From Microbacterium wangchenii (GTDB taxonomy: Bacteria > Actinomycetota > Actinomycetes > Actinomycetales > Microbacteriaceae), in assembly GCF_004564355.1 (NCBI RefSeq), contig NZ_CP038266.1, positions 930,001 to 994,000 of the forward strand: a stretch of DNA of 64,000 nt. The letters run 5' to 3'. Position numbers and translations under genes: made by a program. The number at the start of each line of letters is the position of its first letter. The first letter of the stretch is position 1. The notes under the pieces were generated by a model. That model did not search any database and was not told the origin of the DNA. It saw only the letters and a program-made list of their open reading frames with translations. Positions 49,341 through 60,138 of the stretch are shown one piece after another.

Positions 49341-49966
49341 CGGGAGCCTCCTTCGGTGGGTGTGGGAAAAGCGAGGAGTCGCTGGACGTGACGGGCGAGG
49401 ATGTCGGTCTCCAGGTTCACGGCATCGCCGACGGATGCTCCGCCCAGGGTGGTCGCGGCGAGGGTCTCGGGGATGAGCGACACCTCCAGCCACGGCTGGT
49501 CGGCGTCGGGCTCGCTCACGGCGCTGACGGTGAGGGAGACGCCGTCGATGGCGATGGAGCCCTTGTCCACGATGAGCGGCGCGAGGTGCGCGGGCACGGC
49601 GACGCGCACGACCTGCCAGCGCTCGCCGGGCCGCACGTCCACGACGGTGCCGGTGCCGTCGATGTGGCCCTGCACGATGTGGCCGCCCAGGCGACCGTGC
49701 GCGGGGGTGGCGCGCTCGATGTTGACGGTGCGCCCTGGTGCGGCGCCGGCCAGAGTGGACATCTCGAGCGTCTGCTGCATGACGTCGGCGGTGAACCAGT
49801 CCGGGCCCTGGTCCACGACCGTGAGGCACACGCCGCTGACGGCGATCGAGTCGCCGTGCCCGGCATCCGTGACCGCACCGGGTGCCCGTACGGTCAGACG
49901 CACGCCGTCACCGGACGGTTCGACTGCGGTGAGGGTGCCGAGTTCTTCGACGATTCCGGTGAACAT
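49337..49966 (-). CDS. ribE: Riboflavin synthase, alpha chain
   Basis: A 209-residue enzyme that dismutates two lumazine molecules into riboflavin and the pyrimidine. It consists of two similar lumazine-binding repeats. The first begins MFTGIVEELG and ends near GRTVNIERATP; the second begins HIVQGHIDGTGTV and ends DAVNLETDILARHVQRLL. It starts by TGATG overlap with ribD. Named ribC in some species. Confidence 0.95.
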   Translation of the reverse strand: MFTGIVEELGTLTAVEPSGDGVRLTVRAPGAVTDAGHGDSIAVSGVCLTVVDQGPDWFTADVMQQTLEMSTLAGAAPGRTVNIERATPAHGRLGGHIVQGHIDGTGTVVDVRPGERWQVVRVAVPAHLAPLIVDKGSIAIDGVSLTVSAVSEPDADQPWLEVSLIPETLAATTLGGASVGDAVNLETDILARHVQRLLAFPTPTEGGSR

Positions 49967-51006
49967 CAGAGTGCTCCTTCGATGGCGGGATGCGCGGTGA
50001 TCAGCAGGTCGTCGCCGAGCGTCTCGACGGAGGAGACGACCAGGCGGCGCTGCTGGGTGATCGTGTCGACGCCGAGGCGGCCGAGAGCCGGACGGTCGGT
50101 GCCGTCGGCGCCGGAGCCGATGAGGGTGGGGGCGACGTAGGCGAGCACCTCGTCGACGAGGCCTTCGCGCAGGAACGCGCTGGCGATGGTGGGGCCGCCC
50201 TCGACGAAGACGCGCTGCGCGCCGAGTGTGCGCAGTTCGGCGAGCACGGCGGGCAGGTCCTTCCCCGGCCGCTGGATGAGCTGTCGCGGATGGCGGCGGA
50301 GCGCTGCGTCAGGGGGCACCGGACGGTCGCCGAGCACGACGGGGAGCGGCTGCTTCTCGTGCAGGGCGCCGTCGGGGCGACGGGCGGTGAGCGCGGGATC
50401 GTCGGCGAGGACAGTGCCGGTGCCCACGACGATCGCGTCCGCCTCGGCGCGGCGGCGGTGGACGTCGGCGCGTGCGGCGGGCCCGGTGATCCACTGGCTC
50501 GTGCCGTCGGGGGCTGCCGCGCGCCCGTCGAGGCTCTGCGCCCACTTGACGGTCACGAAGGGACGTCCGAGGCGCTGAACGGTGAGCCAGCCGTCGAGGA
50601 GCTCGCGCACGCGGTCCGCGTCGACGCCGCTCTCCACGGACACGCCGGCTGCGCGAAGGCGTTCGGCGCCGCCGGAGGACACCGCGTTGGGGTCGTCGAG
50701 GGCGTACACGACGCGGCCGATTCCGGCCTCCAGGAGGGCGACCGCGCACGGTCCGGTGCGTCCGGTGTGGTTGCACGGCTCCAGCGTCACGACGGCCGTC
50801 GCCCCGCGGGCGCGCCCCACCGGCAGCTTCGAGAGTGCGTCGACCTCGGCGTGCGCTGTGCCTGCTCCGCGGTGCCAGCCCTCGGCGAGCACCTCGCCGT
50901 CGGGGGAGAGGATGACCGCGCCTACCTGGGGGTTGGCCCCCACCGGGCCGCGCGCGGCGAGCTCGAGAGCTCGCGCCATCGCCTCGCGTTCCGCGGCATC
51001 CGCCAT
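49966..51006 (-). CDS. ribD: Bifunctional diaminohydroxyphosphoribosylaminopyrimidine deaminase / 5-amino-6-(5-phosphoribosylamino)uracil reductase
   Basis: A 346-residue two-domain enzyme for two consecutive pyrimidine-branch steps. The N-terminal cytidine-deaminase-like domain (about 1-145) has the zinc ligands in GTAHAEVDAL and LEPCNHTGRTGPCAVAL. The C-terminal reductase (about 150-346) has RPFVTVKWAQSLDGRAA, then QWITG, and the VFVEGGPTIASAFL loop. ATG 51006 has GGAGG upstream. It is the first gene of the operon, directly behind the FMN riboswitch. Confidence 0.96.
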   Translation of the reverse strand: MADAAEREAMARALELAARGPVGANPQVGAVILSPDGEVLAEGWHRGAGTAHAEVDALSKLPVGRARGATAVVTLEPCNHTGRTGPCAVALLEAGIGRVVYALDDPNAVSSGGAERLRAAGVSVESGVDADRVRELLDGWLTVQRLGRPFVTVKWAQSLDGRAAAPDGTSQWITGPAARADVHRRRAEADAIVVGTGTVLADDPALTARRPDGALHEKQPLPVVLGDRPVPPDAALRRHPRQLIQRPGKDLPAVLAELRTLGAQRVFVEGGPTIASAFLREGLVDEVLAYVAPTLIGSGADGTDRPALGRLGVDTITQQRRLVVSSVETLGDDLLITAHPAIEGAL

Positions 51007-51063
51007 GTCGATCCTCCGGTCGGTCCGGGGTCGCTGCGGCAGGGCGGCGCGTCGCGCCGACCG

Positions 51064-51213
51064 TGCTGCCTCCCATCCGGACTCGCGACGGAGGACCGTC
51101 GCATCACCGTCGGTTCCGGATTTCCACCGGATCGGCCTTCGTCCCCGCTAGGCGGACACTCGGGCTCGCGGACTGTCACCGCCGGTTCGGATTCTCACCG
51201 ACCCCGGAGCACG
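51064..51213 (-). promoter_or_regulatory. FMN riboswitch (RFN element)
   Basis: Read on the minus strand, about 150 nt show the RFN signature blocks in order: GGGGTCGGTGAGAATCCGAA, CCGGCGGTGACAGTCCGCGA, GATCCGGTGGAAATCCGGAA, CCGACGGTGATGCGACGG and the closing GTCCGGATGGGAGGCAGCAC. These are the conserved junction and hairpin sequences of the FMN aptamer. It ends about 57 bases before the ribD start, so FMN binding would switch off the riboflavin operon by termination or by hiding the ribosome site. Confidence 0.95.
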
Positions 51214-51275
51214 TTGATAACTCGATACTAGTCAACGCGCCGACACCAGGATCATTCCCGATCCGTCTCGCCCGC

Positions 51276-52139
51276 TCACTTCAGCAGGCGCGACAGCCGC
51301 CGGTCGGCGAGGATCTTCCCGCCGGTCTGGCACGTCGCGCAGTACTCGAGGGAGTTGTCGGCGAAGAACACGCTGCGCACCTCGTCGCCGCACACCGGGC
51401 AGGCTTCACCGCGCCGGCCGTGGACGCGCATGCCGCGACGCTTGGCGTCCTTCAGGTCGGCCGGCGGCTTGCCGGATGCTGCGGCCACGGCATCGGCGAG
51501 GGTTGCCGTCATCGCCTCGAACAGGCGGTCGATGTCGGAGTCTTCGAGGGTGGAGGCCAGGGCGTAGGGAGACATCTTCGCGACATGGAGGATCTCGTCC
51601 GAATAGGCGTTGCCGACCCCGGCGATGATCGACTGGTCGCGCAGCACGCCCTTGATCTGCGTGCGGCGCCCGGCCAGGAGCCGGGCCAGGTCGTCGCGCG
51701 TGAAGCCCGGGTCGAGCGGGTCGGGCCCCAGACGTGCGATGCCGGGGACCTCGGCCGGATCGCGGACCGCGTAGACGGCGAGCGACTTCTTCGTGCCGGC
51801 CTCGGTCAGGTCGAACCCCGAGCCGTCGTCGAAGCCGACGCGCAGGGCGATAGGGGTCTTGCCGGGCTTGATCACCGTGGCCGGGAGCGCGTCGTACCAG
51901 CGCAGCCATCCCGCTTTGGCGAGGTGGAAGACGAGGTGGACGCCGCCGTCGGTGGCCACATCGAGGAACTTCCCGTGCCGCTGCACATCGGACACCGTGG
52001 TGCCGGTGAGAGCGGTGATCGGCGGGTCGTAGGTCTTCAGCGCCGCGATGGCGGTGACCGTCGCGCGTGTGATGGTGCGGCCGACGACTCGTCCCCGGAG
52101 GAAGTCGGCGAGCCCCTGCACCTCGGGCATCTCCGGCAT
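51276..52139 (-). CDS. Fpg/Nei-family DNA glycosylase/AP lyase
   Basis: A 287-residue base-excision repair enzyme. The mature N-terminal proline (Pro2, in MPEMPEVQGL) is the Schiff-base nucleophile, with Glu3 beside it. The conserved lysine is in RHGKFLDVAT, the helix-two-turn-helix in DQSIIAGVGNAYSDEILH, and a four-cysteine zinc finger (CPVCG and CATCQ) closes the protein. This actinobacterial form differs from classical MutM in MPEV spacing, so oxidised-base range is uncertain. CAGGAT lies 6 bases before ATG 52139, a leaderless layout. Confidence 0.9.
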   Translation of the reverse strand: MPEMPEVQGLADFLRGRVVGRTITRATVTAIAALKTYDPPITALTGTTVSDVQRHGKFLDVATDGGVHLVFHLAKAGWLRWYDALPATVIKPGKTPIALRVGFDDGSGFDLTEAGTKKSLAVYAVRDPAEVPGIARLGPDPLDPGFTRDDLARLLAGRRTQIKGVLRDQSIIAGVGNAYSDEILHVAKMSPYALASTLEDSDIDRLFEAMTATLADAVAAASGKPPADLKDAKRRGMRVHGRRGEACPVCGDEVRSVFFADNSLEYCATCQTGGKILADRRLSRLLK

Positions 52140-52166
52140 GCGGTCATCCTGCCACGGATCGCGGCC

Positions 52167-52730
52167 TCAGTCTCCGAGAACGCTCCACGGCTGCGGGGTG
52201 CGGTCATCGCCGGGGAGGAGGCCCGCGATCCACGCGTCGTCACGTCCGAAGGAGTTCACCAGCGCGTGGCGGAGGGTCCCTTCGTAGCGGAAGCCCAGTG
52301 CGCGCGCCACCCGGGCCGACGCCCGGTTGCCCACGACGGCGCGCCACTCCAGGCGTGCGGCGCCCAGGCCGTCCGGCGCCAGGGCCCACTCCACCACCGC
52401 GGCGGCGGCCTCGGTGAGCAGGCCCCGTCCCCGCGCGCCGCGCGTCATCCAGTACCCGATCTCGGGGGAGCCGGTCGTGAGGCGGTGCATCCCCAGCATG
52501 CCCACGAGGCGGTCGTCGAGGCGGATCGCCCACGTGGCCTCGATGCCATCGGCCCAGCGGCCGGGCACCGCGTCGACGAAGGCCTCGGCGTGCTCGAGCA
52601 GGTACGGCGAGGGCACCGCCGTGTAGCGCTGGATGTCGGCATCCTGGCACGCCTGGAAGATCGCCGGCACGTCGTGGCGCGTCGGCGGCGACAGCTCGGT
52701 TCGCGGCGTGCGCAGCTCCACGGGCTCCAT
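52167..52730 (-). CDS. GNAT N-acetyltransferase, RimJ/RimL type
   Basis: A 187-residue acetyltransferase. RTPRTELSPPTRHDVPAIFQ starts the fold, IGYWMTRGARGRGLLTEAAA contains the acetyl-CoA-binding RGxGxx-type loop, and VGNRASARVARALGFRYEGT is the characteristic RimJ/RimL segment. It transfers acetyl from acetyl-CoA to an amine, often a protein N-terminus or a small molecule; the substrate is unknown. TAGGGT stands 6 bases before ATG 52730, so the mRNA is probably leaderless. Confidence 0.85.
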   Translation of the reverse strand: MEPVELRTPRTELSPPTRHDVPAIFQACQDADIQRYTAVPSPYLLEHAEAFVDAVPGRWADGIEATWAIRLDDRLVGMLGMHRLTTGSPEIGYWMTRGARGRGLLTEAAAAVVEWALAPDGLGAARLEWRAVVGNRASARVARALGFRYEGTLRHALVNSFGRDDAWIAGLLPGDDRTPQPWSVLGD

Positions 52731-52859
52731 GCGGGCACCCTACCGCCGCATCGGCCGGCAGGTCGCGCGCGGGTGCGCTGCCGCGTCACGTGTGGACGCG
52801 CTCACACGGCGGCGGCGCGCCACCTTTCTGGGAGACGCGCGCTCACACGCCGACGCGGA

Positions 52860-53864
52860 TCACACGCGGCGGAGCAGTCCGATGCGGTCGTAGACGTCGG
52901 CGAGGGTCCGGTCGGCGACGGCGGCGGCACGCTCGGCGTTCGCGGCGAGCACCCGGTCCAGTTCGGCGGGATCGTCGAGCATCGCCAGGGCGCGGTCGCG
53001 CACGGGGGTGAACTCGTCCACCACGACCTGTGCGAGATCCTTCTTGAAGTCGCCGTAGCCGCGGCCGGCGTACTCGTCCTCCAGGGCGGCGATCTGTCGG
53101 CCGGTGAGGGCGGCGTAGATGACGAGCAGGTTCGACACCCCGGGCTTGGCCTCGCGGTCGAAGCGCACGCTGCCTTCGCTGTCGGTCACGGCGCGCATGA
53201 TCTTCTTCGCCGTCACCGACGGGTCATCCAGCAGCCCGAGGACTCCCGCATCCGATTCGGCGGACTTCGACATCTTGGCCGAGGGGTTCTGCAGGTCGTA
53301 GATGCGTGCGGTGTCGCGCTGGATCACCGGCGTCGGCACGGTGAAGGCCTCGCCGTAGCGGGAGTTGAACCGTTCGGCCAGGTCGCGGGTCAGCTCGATG
53401 TGCTGCTTCTGGTCGTCGCCGACGGGAACCACGTCGGTCTGGTACAGCAGGATGTCGGCGGCCATGAGAACCGGGTAGGTGAACAGCCCCACGTTGGTCG
53501 CGTCGGCGCCGTACCGCGTCGATTTGTCCTTGAACTGCGTCATCCGCCCGGCCTCGCCGAAGCCGGTGAGGGTGGACAGGATCCACGCGAGTTCGGTGTG
53601 AGCGGGGACGTGCGACTGCACGTACAGCGTCGAACGCGACGGCTCGATCCCGGCGGCGATGTACTGCGCCGCGGTGCGTCGCGTCTTCTCCCGGAGCTCG
53701 CCCGGGGCGTTCGGCTGCGTCAGCGCGTGCAGATCGACGACGGAGAAGAACGCGTCGTAGGAGTCCTGCAGGTCCCGCCACTGCATGAGCGCGCCGATGT
53801 AGTTGCCGATGTGGAGCGAGTCGGCGGATGGCTGCATGCCGGAGTACAGGCGGGGCTTGGTCAC
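52860..53864 (-). CDS. trpS: Tryptophanyl-tRNA synthetase
   Basis: A 334-residue class Ic aminoacyl-tRNA synthetase that charges tRNA-Trp. It has the HIGH-equivalent [13 protein letters not shown] near residue 18 and the KMSKS loop in [11 protein letters not shown] (about residue 197). [12 protein letters not shown] at the N-terminus and [20 protein letters not shown] are family stretches. The length is typical. The GTG start at 53864 follows TAGAAT by exactly 6 bases with no Shine-Dalgarno, a clear leaderless candidate. Confidence 0.96.
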   Translation of the reverse strand: MTKPRLYSGMQPSADSLHIGNYIGALMQWRDLQDSYDAFFSVVDLHALTQPNAPGELREKTRRTAAQYIAAGIEPSRSTLYVQSHVPAHTELAWILSTLTGFGEAGRMTQFKDKSTRYGADATNVGLFTYPVLMAADILLYQTDVVPVGDDQKQHIELTRDLAERFNSRYGEAFTVPTPVIQRDTARIYDLQNPSAKMSKSAESDAGVLGLLDDPSVTAKKIMRAVTDSEGSVRFDREAKPGVSNLLVIYAALTGRQIAALEDEYAGRGYGDFKKDLAQVVVDEFTPVRDRALAMLDDPAELDRVLAANAERAAAVADRTLADVYDRIGLLRRV

Positions 53865-54040
53865 CCGCCGATTCTAGTCGCGGCAGGTGTCGCCCCCGGT
53901 ACGTCCGTCCCGCCCCGCTCCCGCCCTCCCGCTCCCGCCCGCCCGCTCGCCCGAGATGGCCGCGCCCCAGGCGCACCGGGGATGCTCGCTCCCCGGCTGA
54001 CCTCCCCGGTGCCTGCGCCCCGTACAGCAGTCGCAGTCGC

Positions 54041-54121
54041 CCGAACTCCTCAAGAACGGCGGGGAGGGCGGCCGAAAGCCGCCGAACCGGCGGCGGAAAC
54101 GGCGAGATTGAGGAGTTTCGG
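54041..54121. repeat. Inverted-repeat element unit 5 (degenerate)
   Basis: Arms 54041-54053 (CCGAACTCCTCAA) and 54108-54121 (TTGAGGAGTTTCGG) pair over 13 bases with one extra T in the right arm. The 54-nt loop contains GGCGGCCGAAAGCCGCC as an inner hairpin. It lies in the 341-bp gap 53865-54205 between xthA and trpS, which are transcribed in the same direction. The remainder of the gap shows no gene. Confidence 0.75.
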
Positions 54122-54205
54122 CAGCGGCGGCCAGCGGACCGGGCGGATCAGCGGACCGCGCGGCGCGCCGGGTCGGGATGGGTCAGCGACCGCGGCGGCG
54201 GAGGG

Positions 54206-55054
54206 TCAGTGGCCGAGGGTGTAGTCGGCGATGACGGGGGCGTGGTCGCTCCACCGGGTGTCCCACGAGGCAGCGCGCACCACGCGGTAGTCCACCACGC
54301 GCTCAGCCAGGGCGGGGGTCGCGAGGTGATAGTCGATGCGCCAGCCGGTGTCGTTGTCGAACGCGCGGCCCCGCATCGACCACCACGTGTACGGGCCGTC
54401 GACGTCGCCGGCGAAGCGACGGCCGACGTCCACCCAGCCCAGGCCCGTCCCGGTCGTGCCGTCGGCGCCGGTCACATCGGCCCCGGCGTCTCCGAGGAAG
54501 CGGTCGAAGTAGGCGCGTTCCCGCGGGAGGAAGCCGGCCTTCTTGACGTTTCCCTTCCAATTGCGGATGTCGAAGGTCTGATGGCCGACGTTGAGGTCGC
54601 CCATGATCAGGGCCAGCGGATGCTCCGCCGCCAACTGCGGCATGCGCCGCTCCATCGCGTCCAGGAACGCCCACTTGGCGTCCTGCCGCGGCGTCTCGGC
54701 CTCACCGGTGGGCACGTAGGCGCTGACGACGGCGAGGCTCTCGCCGTCGATGTCGAAGTCGGCCTCGATCCACCGCCCCGCCGAATCGAGGGGCTCGGGC
54801 CCCAGGACCGTGCTCATCCGGGCGTGCGGGAGGCGGCTCGCGATGGCGACGCCCGCGCGCCCCTTGGCCAGCGCCTCGTCGTGGACGACCTCCCACCCGG
54901 GGAGGGCGGCCTGCAGCTCGGCCGTGGTGGCCCGCACCTCCTGGAGGGCGAGGATGTCGGCGCCGGCTTCGGCGAGCCATTCGTTCATGCCCTTGCGGGC
55001 GGCGGCGCGGATGCCGTTGACATTGATGGAGACGATGCGGACGCGACGAGGCAC
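54206..55054 (-). CDS. xthA: Exodeoxyribonuclease III / AP endonuclease
   Basis: A 282-residue Mg-dependent DNA-repair nuclease that cuts at abasic sites and trims 3' ends. The family motifs are in order: RIVSINVNGIRAAARKG, ILALQEVRAT with the metal-binding glutamate, AYVPTGEAETPR, IMGDLNVGHQTFDIRN with the catalytic Asp/Asn, and the C-terminal WSDHAPVIADY with the Asp-His pair. GTG 55054 is preferred over a longer start at 55084 because TAGGCT lies 7 bases before it (leaderless) and the fold begins within a few residues. Confidence 0.93.
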   Translation of the reverse strand: MPRRVRIVSINVNGIRAAARKGMNEWLAEAGADILALQEVRATTAELQAALPGWEVVHDEALAKGRAGVAIASRLPHARMSTVLGPEPLDSAGRWIEADFDIDGESLAVVSAYVPTGEAETPRQDAKWAFLDAMERRMPQLAAEHPLALIMGDLNVGHQTFDIRNWKGNVKKAGFLPRERAYFDRFLGDAGADVTGADGTTGTGLGWVDVGRRFAGDVDGPYTWWSMRGRAFDNDTGWRIDYHLATPALAERVVDYRVVRAASWDTRWSDHAPVIADYTLGH

Positions 55055-55177
55055 GACGACGAGCCTAGCCGCGCCCCCCGACACCGAGTCTCGACGCCGA
55101 GCGGATGGTACCGAGTGCCCGCGCCCGAGCAGCCCGCGGCCGACCGCTCCGCGGCCGAGCGCACACGGCGGCGCGGC

Positions 55178-56353
55178 TCAATCCCAGGGCAGGGCGGAGT
55201 CCGGCACGGCGGGGGCGTTGCGCTCGGCCTCCCGCAGTTCGGCCTCCGCCTGGGCCACGCGCCGTCGCGCCGCGCGCCGGGCGTACCACGGTGCGTCCGC
55301 GGCCGCACGCTCGGCCTCGCGCACCCGCACCCGGGCGGCGATCACGAGCGCCGCGCGCTCGGTGGCGCGGGCATCCGCCTCGCTCTCGATGCTCTCGAAC
55401 CGGTCGGCCGCGGCCACCGCGATCCACGCGGCCGACACGAGGAGCACGATGCCGTTGAGGCGGAACCACAGGAGGAATCCGATGAAGACCGCGAACGTCG
55501 CCAGGAGGGGGTTGGCCGGGGTGTAGACGAGGAGGAGGCCCGCACCCAGCTGCAGCACGACGATGGCCGCGGCGCCCAGCAGCGCGCCCGGCCAGATGCG
55601 CTGCCAGCGCAGCGACGCCCCGGTGAGGAAGCGGAACAGCGACGCGAGGGCGAGGGTGTTGAGACCGAACGCCACCACCAGCGACACGGCGCGGGTGAGC
55701 ACGGCCGACCATGCGCCGTAGTCGTCCCAGCCGACCAGCTGGAACAGGAGGTCCACCGCGCCGGTGGTGATCGAACCGAGGCCCGCGCCCAGCAGCAGAG
55801 CCAGACCGAACAGGGTGGCCGCCAGGAAGTCGCGCGCCTTGAGCAGCAGGTAGTTGCGGCGATCGAACGGCAGCCCGAACGTGTCGCGCACCGCGCGGCG
55901 CGTGTAGGTGACGAATCCGATCGCCGTCCAGACGACCACGACCGCCGCGACGGCGCCGGTGACCGTCAGGAGTCCGGTGCTGCCGGTGGCGACCGACCGC
56001 ACCTGCTCGGGCTTGACCAGTCCGGAGTCGCTGATGAGGTCGGGGATGTAGCCGTTGATGATGTCGATCAGTGCCCGGATGGCATCGGAGCTGCCGCCCA
56101 GCCACGCCCCGACGGCCGCGAAGGCGAGGTAGATGACCCCGAAGATCGCGAACAGCGACTGATAGGAGATGCCCGCGGCCAGCAGGAAGCCGTTGTGCTG
56201 CAGGAAATGCCGCCACACCCGGATGGGGAACCACTCCAGCGTCCGCCGTGTGATCGCCGTGGCCCGTTCCAGCGGCTGGTCGAAACGCTGCCGCAGGGAG
56301 CCCGGGAGGGGCGCGGGGTCCGCGCCGGCGGATGCGGCGGACGAGTCGGTCAC
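55178..56353 (-). CDS. YihY/virulence factor BrkB-family membrane protein
   Basis: A 391-residue inner-membrane protein with about six helices between residues 45 and 310 and a long charged, Arg/Glu/Ala-rich helical C-terminus (about 315-391) likely to form a cytoplasmic coiled coil. AAGISYQSLFAIFGVIYLAF and YTPANPLLATFAVFIGFLLW followed by FRLNGIVLL are family stretches. It was once misannotated as ribonuclease BN; its transport role is not established. The GTG start at 56353 follows TATCCT by 6 bases (leaderless layout). Confidence 0.87.
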   Translation of the reverse strand: MTDSSAASAGADPAPLPGSLRQRFDQPLERATAITRRTLEWFPIRVWRHFLQHNGFLLAAGISYQSLFAIFGVIYLAFAAVGAWLGGSSDAIRALIDIINGYIPDLISDSGLVKPEQVRSVATGSTGLLTVTGAVAAVVVVWTAIGFVTYTRRAVRDTFGLPFDRRNYLLLKARDFLAATLFGLALLLGAGLGSITTGAVDLLFQLVGWDDYGAWSAVLTRAVSLVVAFGLNTLALASLFRFLTGASLRWQRIWPGALLGAAAIVVLQLGAGLLLVYTPANPLLATFAVFIGFLLWFRLNGIVLLVSAAWIAVAAADRFESIESEADARATERAALVIAARVRVREAERAAADAPWYARRAARRRVAQAEAELREAERNAPAVPDSALPWD

Positions 56354-56407
56354 GCTGCCAGGATAGCGAGCGGCATCGGATGCGCCCGGGGTCCCGGTAC
56401 GCCGCTG

Positions 56408-56471
56408 GGAACGCCGATGCCACACGCCGCAGGGACGCCGACGCCGCACGCCACCGGGAACGCCGACGCCG
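56408..56471. repeat. Imperfect tandem repeat, 24-25 bp unit, about 2.6 copies
   Basis: Successive copies begin GGGAACGCCGATGCCACACG (56408), GGGACGCCGACGCCGCACGC (56433) and GGGAACGCCGACGCC (56457). They lie in the gap between the YihY-family gene and the end of sdhB, directly before the sdh terminator hairpin. Confidence 0.6.
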
Positions 56472-56492
56472 GCCGGGCGAGCCCGGCCGGCG
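56469..56492 (-). terminator. Terminator hairpin of the sdhCDAB operon
   Basis: A perfect 10-bp GC-only stem GCCGGCCGGG / CCCGGCCGGC with a CGAG loop, 12 bases beyond the sdhB stop in the direction of transcription. There is no T-tract. Confidence 0.7.
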
Positions 56493-56504
56493 TCCACGTG
56501 AAGG

Positions 56505-57296
56505 TCAGCGCTTGCCGCTGAGGACCGCCTGCTTCACCTCGGCGATCGCCTTGGTGACCTCGATGCCGCGGGGGCACGCCTCCGTGCAGTTGAAGGTCGT
56601 GCGGCAGCGCCACACGCCTTCCTTGTCGTTGAGGATGTCCAGGCGCACCTCGGCGGCGTCATCGCGCGAATCGAAGATGAAGCGGTGCGCGTTGACGATC
56701 GCGGCCGGGCCGAAGTACTGTCCGTCGGTCCAGAACACGGGGCACGACGAGGTGCACGCGGCGCACAGGATGCACTTGGTGGTGTCGTCGAACACCTCGC
56801 GGTCCACGATCGACTGGACGCGTTCCTTGCCCGGTTCGGGCTTGGAGCCCGCGATGAGGAAGGGCTGCACCTCGCGGTAGGAGGCGAAGAACGGCTCCAT
56901 GTCGACGATGAGGTCCTTCTCCAGCGGCAGGCCCTTGATGGCCTCGACGTAGATCGGCTGCGAAATGTCGAGGTCTTTGATGAGGGTCTTGCACGCGAGG
57001 CGGTTGCGGCCGTTGATGCGCATGGCGTCCGAGCCGCAGATACCGTGCGCGCACGAGCGGCGGAACGACAGCGAGCCGTCGACCTCCCACTTGATCTTGT
57101 GCAGGGCGTCGAGCACGCGGTCGGTGGAGTACAGCTCCACGTCGTAGTCGACCCAGCGCGGCTCGCTGTCGACCTCCGGGTCGAAGCGGCGGATGTTGAA
57201 GGTCACCAGGAACGACTGGATGCCGGTGGGCTCGGGTGCCTGCTCGACGCTCTGCGGATCGTTGGCGACGTCGATGGTGGCGGTGGCGGTGGCCAT
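56505..57296 (-). CDS. sdhB: Succinate dehydrogenase iron-sulfur subunit
   Basis: A 263-residue electron-transfer subunit of complex II, on the cytoplasmic face. The [2Fe-2S] ligands are in RRSCAHGICGSDAM and a later RLACKTLI. The other two clusters use CILCAACTSSCP and CRTTFNCTEACPRGIEV. The N-terminal extension of about 25 residues is Ala/Thr-rich. It starts 1 base after the sdhA stop. It passes electrons from the flavin in SdhA to quinone at SdhC/D. Confidence 0.97.
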   Translation of the reverse strand: MATATATIDVANDPQSVEQAPEPTGIQSFLVTFNIRRFDPEVDSEPRWVDYDVELYSTDRVLDALHKIKWEVDGSLSFRRSCAHGICGSDAMRINGRNRLACKTLIKDLDISQPIYVEAIKGLPLEKDLIVDMEPFFASYREVQPFLIAGSKPEPGKERVQSIVDREVFDDTTKCILCAACTSSCPVFWTDGQYFGPAAIVNAHRFIFDSRDDAAEVRLDILNDKEGVWRCRTTFNCTEACPRGIEVTKAIAEVKQAVLSGKR

Positions 57297-57297
57297 C

Positions 57298-59106
<1,809 letters not shown>

Positions 59107-59138
59107 GGGTTGGATGCTCTCGTTCTTCAGTCGGAGGG

Positions 59139-59585
59139 TCAGGCGCCCTGGCACATGGCCCACAGGGAGCTGGACTCGGTGACGCCGATGCAGGGGTCGA
59201 AGGTGAAGACCACGAGCGTGCCGAGCAGGATCAGGAATCCGGACGACAGCCACAGCGCCCACACGAGCACGCGGCGGACGGTGGGGGAGGTGACGTAGTC
59301 GTTGACGATCGTGCGCATGCCGTTGGCGCCGTGGATGAGGGCCAGCCACAGCATCAGCACATCCCACCACTGCCAGAACGGCGAGGCGAACTTGCCGACG
59401 ACGAAGGCGAAGTCGATCTGGTGGATGCCGTCACCGGTCATGAGGTTGACGAACAGGTGACCGAAGATGAGGACGATCAGCAGCACGCCGGAGGCGCGCA
59501 TGTAGACCCAGCCCCACTTCTCCAGGTTCGAGCCCTTGTTGCGCGTGCGCGGTGCGGGGATGGTCGAGGCCAGCTGAGCGGTCAT
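59139..59585 (-). CDS. sdhD: Succinate dehydrogenase hydrophobic anchor subunit
   Basis: A 148-residue membrane subunit with three helices (about 30-50, 72-90 and 105-128). [20 protein letters not shown] carries a histidine at a position typical for haem or quinone contact, and [19 protein letters not shown] follows. With SdhC it anchors the SdhAB dimer and forms the quinone site. ATG 59585 overlaps the sdhC stop as TGATG. Confidence 0.92.
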   Translation of the reverse strand: MTAQLASTIPAPRTRNKGSNLEKWGWVYMRASGVLLIVLIFGHLFVNLMTGDGIHQIDFAFVVGKFASPFWQWWDVLMLWLALIHGANGMRTIVNDYVTSPTVRRVLVWALWLSSGFLILLGTLVVFTFDPCIGVTESSSLWAMCQGA

Positions 59586-60019
59586 CAGTGCGCCCCTCCG
59601 AAGTCGGCGAACACGTTGATCAGGTGACGCGGCGTGAAGGCGAGCATCGTGACGAGCCACACGCCCAGCACGATCCACCACAGCTGGCGCTGGTGGCGGG
59701 TCGCCCAGCCCCAGAAGTCCACCAGGATGATGCGCAGGCCGTTGAACGCGTGGTACGCGATCGCCCCGACGAGGGCGACCTCGCCGATGCCCATGATCGG
59801 GTTCTTGTACGTTCCGATGACCGCGTCGTACGCCTCGGGGGAGACGCGGATGAGCGCCGTGTCCAGGATGTGCACGAGGAGGAAGAAGAAGATGGCGACG
59901 CCGGTGATGCGGTGCAGGACCCACGACCACATGCCTTCTCGGCCGCGGTACAGAGTGCCCCGCGGAACCTTCGAGGTGGTCTCGGCCACCGATAGCGTCA
60001 CGCGCGCTGGTTCAGGCAC
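59585..60019 (-). CDS. sdhC: Succinate dehydrogenase cytochrome b556 subunit
   Basis: A 144-residue, three-helix membrane subunit. MWSWVLHRITGVAIFFFLLV with His-Arg and VAIAYHAFNGLRIILVDF (as AYHAFNGLR) are the conserved quinone/haem segments. GTG 60019 is preferred to an ATG at 60094 because GGGAGGA sits 5 bases before it and the extra 25 residues would be Pro-rich and unlike the family. First gene of sdhCDAB. Confidence 0.93.
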   Translation of the reverse strand: MPEPARVTLSVAETTSKVPRGTLYRGREGMWSWVLHRITGVAIFFFLLVHILDTALIRVSPEAYDAVIGTYKNPIMGIGEVALVGAIAYHAFNGLRIILVDFWGWATRHQRQLWWIVLGVWLVTMLAFTPRHLINVFADFGGAH

Positions 60020-60138
60020 GAGCGTCCTCCCTGATCGAACACGGCTTGGCGGGGGTGGTCCGTAGCCCCGCGGAGCGGGAAGCTCCTGCGACACACGGGC
60101 GCTCGATCATCCTACGACCGGGGGCATAATCACGGGGA

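Noticed and set aside
60020..60094. Upstream ATG as the sdhC start
   Set aside because: GTG 60019 has a strong GGGAGGA site and the extra 25 residues are Pro-rich and atypical.
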